Below, one piece after another: positions 1 to 8,909 of a stretch of 22,759 nt of DNA. The notes beneath the pieces were generated by a model that worked only from the letters and a program-made list of their open reading frames with translations, ran no database searches and was not told where the DNA came from. The translations under genes were made by a program, and so were the position numbers. This stretch comes from Isoetes engelmannii (Eukaryota > Streptophyta > Lycopodiopsida > Isoetales > Isoetaceae). Location: NCBI GenBank assembly GCA_011763485.2, contig JAANSK020255163.1, forward strand, positions 1-22,759, in the 5' to 3' direction. Each line of letters begins with the position of its first letter. The first letter of the stretch is position 1.

Positions 1-132
1 AGCTCAAAATGTTTGGCCAAAAGCAGAAATTGCATTGGAACACGATGATTTGATGGGTATTTATTCCCGGTGCATAACCAGCATCCTGACCTGATTGATG
101 AGATACCTCTTCACAACATATGGGTGACTGAC

Positions 133-185
133 TGACAAACAGACAGACAGGCAGGCAGGCAGGCAGGCAGACAGACAGACAGACA
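133..185. repeat. Compound (ACAG)n/(GCAG)n microsatellite
   Basis: Tetranucleotide runs of GACA, then GGCA, then GACA again. A second array of the same composition lies about 275 bases downstream in the same orientation. The open reading frames over such arrays are low-complexity artefacts. Confidence 0.95.
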
Positions 186-407
186 TACAACATTCTCTAG
201 CCAGGTATGAGCTCTACCCACTTGAGACTATAACGTAAGATTAATCAATGCTATGTCTTTAAATGTACTTAAGCGGTATGTATCTCTATTTTCTATAATG
301 ATTTCACAAATTTGGAAGAATCGTGTGCTCTATTGTCCATGATTTTTAAAAATTAGCATTAATACAGATTCCCATAAAACAAAAGAGGAGGTATACTTAA
401 TATAAGC

Positions 408-426
408 ACAGACAGACAGACAGACA

Positions 427-463
<37 letters not shown>

Positions 464-464
464 A
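408..464. repeat. Second compound (ACAG)n/(GCAG)n microsatellite
   Basis: A run of CAGA units passes into a run of GGCA units, the same order as the array at 133-185. The stretch between the two arrays shows no gene. Confidence 0.95.
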
Positions 465-733
465 TAGTAGTTTTAACGTCATGCTACTAGGTAGCATCCA
501 ACTGAACATGTTACCACACACCACACTACATTGCTCGGTTGAGCCCTGCCCTCAACCACCTTACATTGCGTCCATTGGGATTTGACTCTCAACAGTACCG
601 AGTGAGATTCTGGGCGGTCTCGAACACCAGACCACATTGCTAAGGAACTAGTGTGTTATAGCGGAGACTTACAAGGATGAGAAGAATAGGATGATAAGAA
701 CGAGGATGAGAAGATGAGGCGAATGGCAGTAGA

Positions 734-829
734 TTAGCTCTAGCTTTGGCTAGAATCAAACCAAACATCATATGTTTACAGGTTAGCTCTAGCTTTGGCT
801 AGAATCAACCAGGCATCATATGTTTACTA
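734..829. repeat. Tandem duplication of about 48 bp
   Basis: Two adjacent copies (734-782 and 783-829) share TTAGCTCTAGCTTTGGCTAG at the start and CATCATATGTTTAC near the end, with a few differences between. The stretch from 465 to 950 shows no gene otherwise. Confidence 0.9.
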
Positions 830-949
830 GGAAGATAGATGTAGGGTGGAAGAAATAGGACATCTTTTAGGTCTGTTAGGAGCTCGTTTTATTTGAGTAG
901 CATCTACAAGTGGATGATCTAGTGCGGGGACCCTAATCGCATGTAAGAA

Positions 950-3260
950 GGAGATTTGTCCTCTGCTCATGTTGATAACCTCAGCAAAATTAGTATAATA
1001 AGATGGAAGGTAGACAGACAAGTATGGGGCCTAATCAATGTGTCCACACATAAGGCTGCAAGAAAGAGAGACGCATTGTGGGCCTCTATTAAGAACACCA
1101 TTGAATGTCTTGGCAATAATAATATAGTATGGATCTTGGTTGAGCACTTCAATATGTTGAAAGCAAAAAGGATAGATTCCGCAATGCCTTTTATAGAGAT
1201 TGTAACTGTGAGAAGGAACAACGAATCAGGTTGTTGGCAGAACTGCAATTGTCAGAAAGACACAAAGTGCAATGGATGGGTAGGTGAAGGCGTGGCATAT
1301 TCTCGTCATGATAGGTGTTATATAAATCATGTAGCATCAATTTATTGCCTTCCGAAAAAAATTGCTTAGACAAATCTATTTTAGAATACAATCAGCACTC
1401 GGAAAGAAATAGCCTTTGAACATTTTGAATCTTAGGCAAGTATTTATTTGAACACTCATTATCTGAATGATACAGAGTTTTGAGTTGCAATGCAAAAAAA
1501 ATATGGATTGAGCAGAGCTCAAACAAAACAGGTATTGAGGTTATGTTTTTCATTGCTGCCATTACGAAATTTGTAAAAGATTTCGGGGAAAATAAAGTAG
1601 TGAAGGACAGGGTAAGATTAAACTCATTATATCAAGAGCTCTGTCAACTTAGAAGGGGTCGTGTTACTCTGGGAGACGAGAGAGAGAAATTCTTAAAGTA
1701 ATGAGATGTGTAGAACCATAAAGTTATGGAGTCCAAAGTAAAAGCTGGTCTCATGTGGATAAAAGAAGAAGATATGTGCTCAAAATTTTATGGCTGCAAG
1801 ACAAAAAAAAGCATTCGACTACACTTACTTCTCTTCAGATGGAAGATGGGTCAATGATTAGAGCTCAGAAGCCCAAACAATATCCATATAACTGTTTCAG
1901 AGGCTTTTTGGAGCAAAAGAATTTCGTATTGCAAGACTATTTTGAAGACATGATACTTGGTAAAGGACGGTGAAAGATACTACAGGCTCAAAGAGAATCA
2001 CTAGGAACATCTTCATCTAGGGAGGAGATTCTGGAAGCGGCTTTCTCTTTGGCTAAGTGTAAGTGTCCAGCTTGTGACATATTTCTTATTGAATACATCA
2101 AATTTAACTGGGGTTGGACAAAACCTTGTGTGTATAAAGCATATTCAGATCTTTTGGGAGGCGAGTATTAGAAGACTCAATATTGGATGCATCACTTTGA
2201 TACCAAAAGTGAAGGAGCCCAAGTCAATTAGTGATTCGAGACCTATTACTTTGTAAAGGATACGGTGAAAAGTTGAAGCCAATTCTAATGGAGCATATTA
2301 CTAATACGCAATCTGAATTTCTACTCAAAAGAGCATCCTTAGCAATATAGCATTGATAGCCTTTGAAGGACTGGACTGGACAAGAAAAATGCAACAAAAG
2401 TTCACGTATCTAAAAGTGGATTTAAAAAAATTATATGATAGTATAAGATGGCCTTTTCTTGAGAGGATTCGTTTTAGCCTTTGGCTGTGGTACAGACTTC
2501 ACATCTGTGATGATTGAACTTCTTTACTCCAATCATGCGTTTGTGGTTTTCCTTGGCGAGACAACTCCCATTCCAATTGGTGGAGATATCAGTTAGGGTT
2601 GCCTTTGGTACCATTTCTCTTCAATATTATGGTAGAAGGTCTCTCTCAGTTACTTCTTTCAGCGATAGATGGCCATTTTGTTAGCGATTTTGTTATATGT
2701 GATGGAACTGAATAGATATGTAACCAATATGCTGATTACATTTCTTTTCCTAGACACAATTGAGGAGATTTTATCTAATGCTAGAAGACTGTTTGATGTA
2801 TTTTCTTGGAACAAATGTGCTACATTGTGGCCATTAGATGAACCTGTACCCACCATTGTTCTTCATATCCTTAGAAGGCAGTATAAAGAGATAGCCAAGT
2901 TGTTGGAATTAATAGGTGTGCGGCAGAGATGGGATGAGATTTACTGGGACTAGAAAAACATTTAAGTTGAAAAAGTATGCAAACTATCCATGGCGGGTGG
3001 TAGCAAAATCAGTGCTTTGTAGCACATATACGTATGCAGCTTCAATATTACTTGCGCCAGAGAATACCACACAACAGTTAATAAACTCAATGTGAGGAAT
3101 TTTGCATGGAGAGGAAATGAAAAGGATGTGGATGTCAAAGTGGTTTGGAACAAGTGTTGTGTTTCTAAAAGCATGGTGGCAATTGATATGGTTTAAGGTT
3201 AACATCTAACAAATGAGCTCGGGGGAGTGGCCAATATGATTATGCAATGGGCGAAATCAT
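950..3260 (+). mobile_element. Decayed L1-like LINE, endonuclease to reverse transcriptase
   Basis: This is a non-LTR retrotransposon whose one long protein is now spread over all three forward frames. Around 1015-1190 it reads VWGLINVSTHKAARKRDALW and later WILVEHFNML, like the end of an APE-type endonuclease (usual motif GDFNM; here EHFNM). Around 1610-1960 it matches the linker upstream of the polymerase. At 2187-2255 it reads CITLIPKVKEPKSISDSRPI, the classic start of plant LINE reverse transcriptase. At about 2400-2470 it reads YLKVDLKKLYDSIRWPFLER, where the usual KAFDSV is altered, and the GETTPIPIGG block follows near 2560. The usual FADD catalytic motif is gone (near 2730 the frame gives MLITFLFLDT). 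At about 3040-3180 lies the C-terminal block APENTTQQLIN. There are many frameshifts and stops, so it is an old inactive copy. The exact ends and any target-site duplication were not found. Confidence 0.85.
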
Positions 3261-3369
3261 ATAGAGCTAGTATATATATGATGGTTGGGAATAAAAGGCA
3301 AAGGCAAAGGCAAAAGGCAAAAGGGATATTCTAAAGAAGGCTAAACACGCAGTGAGCTCTATAAATAGA

Positions 3370-4068
3370 ATCTAAAATTCAATTGGCTATAGCTTAGCGA
3401 CCGGAGGTCGGATTTGGACGAAATTTATTTTTCTGGAACCGGCTCGGAGTCTAGTTTCCGAATTGGAGTGGAGCTTCTGCTGCTTCATCCGGATATGGGA
3501 GAAATGACGAAAAGAGAGATAAGGGGTCAAGGAGGACTGCTAGCTCGAGAGAGGAGCTACAAGTGGATGTTGAACGCCAGATATGCCTTATTGTCTTTGT
3601 GTTTCAGCCTGATTATTCCTAACTGAGTGGTCCGGTTGGGGTGAGAGCTCCTTTATATAAGGCTTTGGCTGCTAATTTGTAGAAAGTTCTTATGTTTGTT
3701 CAGTATTCAGATAAGAGCATATCAATTGGTATCAGAGCGCGGTTTCGATTTTCTTTAGAGCTATGGGAAGTGAAACCAATATCATGATCTCAGTTGTGAC
3801 CATGATGAAGCAGGCCTAGTGTTTTGAAGGATGATGGAATCCCACACAACAACAAAAAGGGAAGAGATTTTAACAAAACAAAGACTTGAATGGTTTCTGC
3901 TGGGTTTCTTGGAATTTTAACTAAAATAGTTCTTAAGTTACTTAAGACATGAGATAGTTTTGCAGATACACATGAAGATAATCTTTGGAGTTAGATGCGT
4001 GGAACTTTTCAAGGAGATACAAGAAAAGGGAACCAATGTTTCGAGAATTCTAGGGACAAAGTGATACT
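3370..4068 (+). mobile_element. Fossil LTR retrotransposon, 5' LTR and leader
   Basis: The primer-binding site at 3727-3738 (TGGTATCAGAGC), followed by GGTTTCGAT, complements the 3' end of plant initiator-methionine tRNA. The sequence just upstream ends in CA at about 3724, as an LTR should, and contains a TATA-like box at 3653-3660. The LTR start is uncertain (about 3370). A short leader and gag-like beginning follow to about 4068, where LINE sequence takes over. The element is broken, with no second LTR and no recognisable pol. Copia or Gypsy cannot be told apart. It looks old. Confidence 0.65.
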
Positions 4069-4704
4069 TAAGAATAGAATAGAATAGAATAAAGTTTTTA
4101 TCGTCCTCGGAGGCCAATGGCCTATGAAATCAAACACCAAACGTATTACGGCCCGGATGAAAAAACCCACTTGGGGAAAAACCGTGCCGGCAATGCGCTT
4201 GCTGGTATACAAGACAACTGGAGATCTTCACAGGGAAGTGGGACATAGTCGATGCCGTTCATCAAAAACCTTCTGGAGATATGATCCAAGAGTTCCTACC
4301 GCTTCAGTGCTGAGCAGGAGATGGAGTGCCTGCCCAGGTATCACTAACTGCGTATATCGAGCTCTAACCTGTTCATAAGAGGGGCAAGTTTGCAGAGTAT
4401 GGCACTCGTCTTCAAGGACCCCTTGGCGGCAGCACTGACAAGTCCTATCCTTCCGCGCCTCCCTTGCCCATCGCCCAGTTTCAATGCGGAGGTGGTGTCC
4501 TCCCGTCCGGATGGAGGCGATCAGCCTACGTTTTTTCATGGAGAGGGGGGTGAGCAGCACTGTTGGGGCTCCCGTTTGAGCGTGGGATTCACTTGTTCTC
4601 TATAATGCCCGAGCTTGACCTGTGCCAGGGCCTCAGCGTCCCAGAGCTTGCTAAGGAAGCAGGATCGAGGTAGGCTTTCAGCTCATCGTGGTCCTTTTTC
4701 GTGC
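4069..4704 (-). mobile_element. 3' fragment of a LINE with (ATTCT)n tail, copy A
   Basis: On the minus strand this holds the C-terminal end of a LINE protein and its 3' UTR. The frame ending at 4228 is open for 110 residues. It includes KKRRLIASIRTGGHHLRIET and then RTCQCCRQGVLEDECHTL. That fits the zinc-binding tail C-x2-C...E-D-E-x-H-x4-C-P-x-Y seen at the C-terminus of many non-LTR elements. After the stop comes a UTR with GTATACCAGCAAGC and GAGGACGATAAAAA, and it ends in a pentanucleotide tail of TTCTA units at 4069-4090. Copy B repeats all these parts in the opposite direction. The 5' part of the element is absent. Confidence 0.8.
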
Positions 4705-4708
4705 GAGC

Positions 4709-4768
4709 AAACCCCAAATCAAATTATGTTTATCCAGTAAACCTCAAATCAAATTCTGTTTATCCGGT
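4709..4768. repeat. Two tandem 30-bp units between the LINE copies
   Basis: 4709-4738 and 4739-4768 are near-identical. Each reads AAACC(C/T)CAAATCAAATT followed by (A/C)TGTTTATCC(A/G)GT. Confidence 0.9.
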
Positions 4769-4885
4769 GACCTACGAGTAGGCGGTAATCACGAGTGAAT
4801 GTGATCCACGAGTAGGTTGTAATCACAAAGTAAATGTGACCCACGAGTAGGTGGTAATCACAACAAAAAGAGACCCACGAGTGGC
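4769..4885. repeat. Three and a third tandem units of 34-35 bp
   Basis: Units start at 4769, 4803, 4838 and 4872 (partial). Each begins GACCCACGAGTAGGTGGTAA or a close variant and continues with TCAC. The block lies in the spacer between the two head-to-head LINE fragments. Confidence 0.9.
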
Positions 4886-4988
4886 TTTGGCAGTCGCTAT
4901 GGGACCGCATCGTCTTAAAGCTTGATGAAAAGACAAACAGGCACAGTGGCTCTCCCAGTGGCACGTCCAGGCACACAGGTGCATGAGA

Positions 4989-5677
4989 GTCCGCAAGAAG
5001 AAGGAACATGAGGAGATGAAGGCCTACCTAGATGCTTGCTTCCTTGGCAAGCTCTGGGACGCCGAGGCCCTGGCACAGGTCAGCCTCACGCACTACAGAC
5101 GACAGGTGAATCCCACACTCATGCACGGAACCCAGCAGTACCTGCATGCCCCCTTTTCTATGAAAAAGCGTAGGCTGATAGCGTCCATCCGAACAGGGGG
5201 GCATCGCCTTCGTATTGAAATAGGGCGATAGGCAAGGGAAGCACGTGACAACATGACTTGCTAGTGCTGCCGCCAGGGTGTCATTGAAGACACTATGCTC
5301 TGCAAACATGCACCTCTAATGAACAGATTAGAGCATGATACCCGCAGTTGACGATGCCGAACCAAGCACTCAATCTCTTGCTGAACACCGAGGTGGTAGG
5401 AACTTTGGGATCATATCTTCAAGAGGTCATGGATGGAAGGCATCGGCTTTGTCCCTCTAGCTTGTAATGGCGATGGCTTTGTCCTAGCCTGTAATGACAT
5501 CCTTGTGTCTGGTATACCAGCAAGCTCATTGCTGCCACGCCCCCCCCCCTCCCGGTTGGTGTTTTTTGCACCCGGGACGTAATGCACTTGCTGCTCCTCT
5601 TTGTACAGGTCCCATAGGCCAATTGGCCTCCGTGGACGATAAAAATGTTATTCTATTCTATTCTTTAAACCATTTTC
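4989..5677 (+). mobile_element. 3' fragment of the same LINE, copy B, inverted to copy A
   Basis: This plus-strand copy aligns to copy A along its whole length. It shares an upstream coding stretch (AYLDACFLGKLWDAEALAQV), the KKRRLIASIRTGGHRLRIE block, and a UTR with GTATACCAGCAAGC and CCGTGGACGATAAAAA. It closes with a tail of ATTCT units near 5650-5675. It has in-frame stops within the zinc-knuckle region, which copy A lacks, so it is more decayed. A run of nine or ten C residues near 5540 is unique to it. Confidence 0.8.
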
Positions 5678-5850
5678 AAATTTCAAGTTTCCTTAGAGTT
5701 TTTTGAAAATAAAATCATTGTTCTGGAAATATTGAAATAAGCCAATGTCCCAACCCAAAATGAATTCCAGAGGATCAACCTGTGTAATGTGGAAAAATTT
5801 CTCCAGTTGATCCAAGTAAAGAAGTATGATCTGTAGGATGAGACTTGAAG

Positions 5851-6180
5851 TCACTTGGAAATGCCTCTCCCTTCTCTGCACAGATTGTTCCACCACCAGT
5901 TATCTTTGTCCTTCAAAATGATATCCAATGCAGTTTGTGCCACGAACGACTTGCTTACATCAAAGAACTTTTTGTCAGCAGCTTTCTGTCGCCAAAACCC
6001 ATGTTTGCATTGTGGCATTCTTCTACCAATTTCCCTTTTCTGCAGCTCGTTCAAACACACTATGCACTTTTTCTTTATAGTACTTTCATGTCCAAATGTG
6101 ATAACCGGGTTGATTTCTCCACCTCTTCAATCATGGCTTCAAAACTGGTGTCGTGGAAATAAAAATAGGAGCAAGCGATC
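5851..6180 (-). pseudogene. RING-H2 (ATL-like) gene remnant
   Basis: The minus strand is open from 6126 to 5851 and reads CIVCLNELQKREIGRRMPQC followed by KHGFWRQ. That is the first half of a RING-H2 finger, C-x2-C...P-x-C-x-H, in the style of plant ATL ubiquitin ligases (family pattern CxVCLxEF...GE..R.LPxCxHxFH). The second half keeps the spacing (RQKAADKKFFDVSKSFVAQT where RQCIDxW...SCPxCR would be expected), but the zinc-binding H and the later cysteines are replaced. An in-frame stop lies at 6127-6129, and the sequence above it continues in another frame (YFHDTSFEAMIEEVEKS). I read it as a non-functional copy. The assignment rests on pattern alone. Confidence 0.45.
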
Positions 6181-7989
6181 TCTAATTCCGGTATTTTTGA
6201 GGCCCCAAAAATTTGGCAATGCGGTCCATGAAATCCATGAATGCGGTAAGAATTATGACAATTTCTATCATTGATGCCTCTTTAAACGGCAATTCCCAAC
6301 GATTTTTTATCTTAGCCATTAGATGTCAGATGTAGAAGATTTATTAGGCATAATGCACTGCTCCTGGTTTGATGAACAGGCTGGCTGCCTGTTTATCATG
6401 ATAAACAGGCTGTGGGGCGTGATAAACAAGCTGCTAGTTTAAGTACAAGGCTAGTGGGGTTAAATCTGCCGGAATGGGGTCCTGGCTTTTTACGATGTCT
6501 CTTGTCTCTTGGATTTTTCACTTCCAAATCCGTCCAACAAGTGCCTCTTGGATTTCCGACCCTCAATGTGTCGAATCTGTCCAACGAGCACACAATTTTG
6601 GTAGTTTCAAAGATCCTTCTATGGACTCAAAAATCAAAGTCTATATGAAATCAAAGTCTGTTCTTAATACATAAACTACAAAACAGAGGATAAAATTGCC
6701 TCGGACTGCTGGTTAAAGGGGTCAAACCACTATGGTCGCCCATTATGGCAAAAACAAATGGGTTCGCCCCCTCCGGGCTTGCCTATTTATTTGTCGTAAT
6801 AGGCTCTCACATGAGTTTAACCCCTTCATCCATTCCCCATTTATAATCCAATGGCCCTTGTCGTGCCACCTCGTCGATGCCCCCAAACCGACAGAGACCT
6901 GTATTACATATTGCGCCATACGATATATCACTTGATATACATCTATGGCCCATATCCAATTCTAAATTGTTGTTTTCGATGGTTAAGATCTATTGGGGCT
7001 TGAGATCCCACTTTTAGTTTGAGGTTGATAGAGCATGACATACCCTTGAGAAAATGTCACAAAAAGTCTCCCTTGGAGAAGAAAAACAATTTTATTGTAA
7101 CAAATGGTATCGATATATTGTAACTTTATAGTATTTGTCCTCAATAATTCCCAAAGCATTGCATAGCAAAATAAACAAATGATGAACATGTGGCCTAGGT
7201 ACCATTGACAAATTGGGCGTTCTAAACAAAGTAAGCAAAAGTGATGAAGATGCGGCCTAGTGAACCATTTGCAAGAACAATGTATGAGTGACCCACAAAA
7301 TTTTGAAAGTACATTCGATAACAATAGAATCATAAAGCAATTAACAAAGATAGTGTGGACCCATAATTTCCTTTTGAAGCACTGAGCATACTCTTTTCTA
7401 TTTTTGAAGCTTTCATTTTTTGGTCGGCAGGACCATCCTCCAAAAACTCCAAATGTTTGAGAAGGGCCGGTGTGTAGGGACAACAATAATAGAATTTCCA
7501 TGACTTATGCCTCACTTATGACCACTCAATGCTCATGCCTTCTTCCTTTTTAATTCGCTTGTTCCACTCCACTATTGCATATTGAATTGCAGCTCAACGC
7601 ACTCTTCAGTTTACTCAAGGTCTGTTACCTTCTCACTCACTCTGTGCCTTCTTAAAATTGTATGCATTTGCCATACCCTCATTTGAACCACCACACTAGG
7701 ATTACTTACTTTCAATGTTGCAGGTTCAAATGTCTTCTCCAAGTGCAAATACCATTCCTTTCTTCCTTTATAAGTTGTCTATAATTCTTTGTGTTCTACT
7801 ATGTCTGCCTAAGGTTCATTTCAGCTTTTCTATACAGAATAATGAATGTAAAAAATGTAAGAAGATTAGTCTGCCACCAAATGTGATATATTAGAAATGA
7901 TGAAAATTGGGAGTCTAGAATATAGAAAACATAGTAGCTTTTGTACCTATTTAGCATGCACATGTCTAATTAGCCTCTAAACTCGAGGA
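6181..7989. other. No recognised gene
   Basis: Apart from the palindrome at 6387-6410, I recognise no gene. The longest open frame (7501 to 6983, minus, 172 codons) has no domain I know and an odd, cysteine-rich composition. Part of it covers an imperfect tandem duplication of about 60 bp (about 7165-7215 against 7228-7275, sharing GATGAAGATGCGGCCTAG-like sequence). A 54-codon frame at 7730-7894 (+) starts MSSPSANTIPFFLYKLS and continues hydrophobic like a signal peptide. It is probably chance. Confidence 0.5.
6371..6433. repeat. 24-bp perfect palindrome inside three 13-bp repeats
   Basis: 6387-6410 is a perfect inverted repeat without a spacer. Its left half is GCCTGTTTATCA. The unit GATAAACAGGCTG or a close variant occurs at 6371-6383, 6400-6412 and 6421-6433. 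Confidence 0.9.
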
Positions 7990-7993
7990 GGTT

Positions 7994-8036
7994 TCATTTC
8001 ATCCGTGGACGATATAAAATCTATTCTATTCTATTT
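7994..8036 (+). mobile_element. Solo 3' end of the ATTCT-tailed LINE, copy C
   Basis: CCGTGGACGATATAAAAT followed by a short (TCTAT)n tail matches the last bases of copies A and B. Nothing upstream resembles the coding part, so this is a strongly 5'-truncated insertion. It lies about 900 bases upstream of the first visible exon of the branching-enzyme gene. Confidence 0.7.
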
Positions 8037-8909
8037 AGTAGCGCATAACTATAGCATTCCATAAAATGATTTAATGTGTAACATTCGCACATCACCCTTT
8101 GTAAAAAAAAAACATAATAATTCAATAGTCTATTTTGCTTGAAAATTTGCTTTCTAAATAATGTATTTTTGGACCCACATTGTACAAAGTTATTCTGTCG
8201 TGGTGATGCTCTATACCCCAAAGTATTCCCATTAGCATACAAAAGCACTTTATTTATTATAGTGCTTTTCACTCTCATGGCATAAATTTGATTATAATGG
8301 ACAGGGACATTTTCTTCAACCATTATAACTTGTGCCCCTTAGGATTGGATGGGTGCCAGAGTTTAGGTTTGATAGATTGGTAAAGGCATTGTTCATTCTC
8401 TAGTATTGATTAGATACATGGTTGGTTCTCATTTTTGAAGTTAATGTGGATTGCTTGGGCAACTTGGAAAAAATGGATTACAACGATGCGAAGATTATCG
8501 TTCTTCGTAGGCCAGTTGTAGGCAAAACGTCTTCACATGTATCAATTTACAATTTATCTTCTAACTTTACAATATATAAAAGCCATCAACAGAAGCCCTT
8601 ATGAAGATGTAGATAAAGAGTAGCTATATCTAAGGCTCATAATTTCAGAAAATTTGGTGTTGTGTTGTATAAGATCTTGTCCACACTACTAAAACTATTT
8701 CCAAAATGTTATTGTTCATTCTCTCCAATTTGCATGTAACTTCAAACATGTCTCTATGTTAGTAGAGTTTACCCAATGGTCCTCATTTTTGAATTATTGG
8801 TTTTAGTGCTTTAGGTTTGCTAGACAAATCATATGATTTTTGAGTCCTTATAACTGCCTTCTTTTCCTAGTGAAATCATTATAATACAATTTGATTTTAT
8901 TGTTGTTAG
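8037..8909. other. Upstream region of the branching-enzyme gene
   Basis: This stretch should hold an intron and perhaps the first exon, or lie inside a first intron. I see no convincing transit-peptide exon. The sequence just before 8910 (TTTTATTGTTGTTAG) looks like a 3' splice site, so coding sequence upstream is likely. Confidence 0.4.

Noticed and set aside
330-524. Minus-strand frame with ACLPACLPACL repeats
   Set aside because: Translation of a microsatellite.
555-650. Possible SINE head on the minus strand (GTTCGAGACC and GTCAAATCCC resemble B boxes)
   Set aside because: No A box at a proper distance from the better B box, and no 3' tail. Too weak to list.
7730-7894. 54-codon frame starting MSSPSANTIPFFLYKLS, hydrophobic, after an acceptor-like TTGCAG
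   Set aside because: Looks like a signal or transit peptide at first sight, but no downstream splice donor joins it sensibly to the exon at 8910, and short hydrophobic frames are common in AT-rich DNA.
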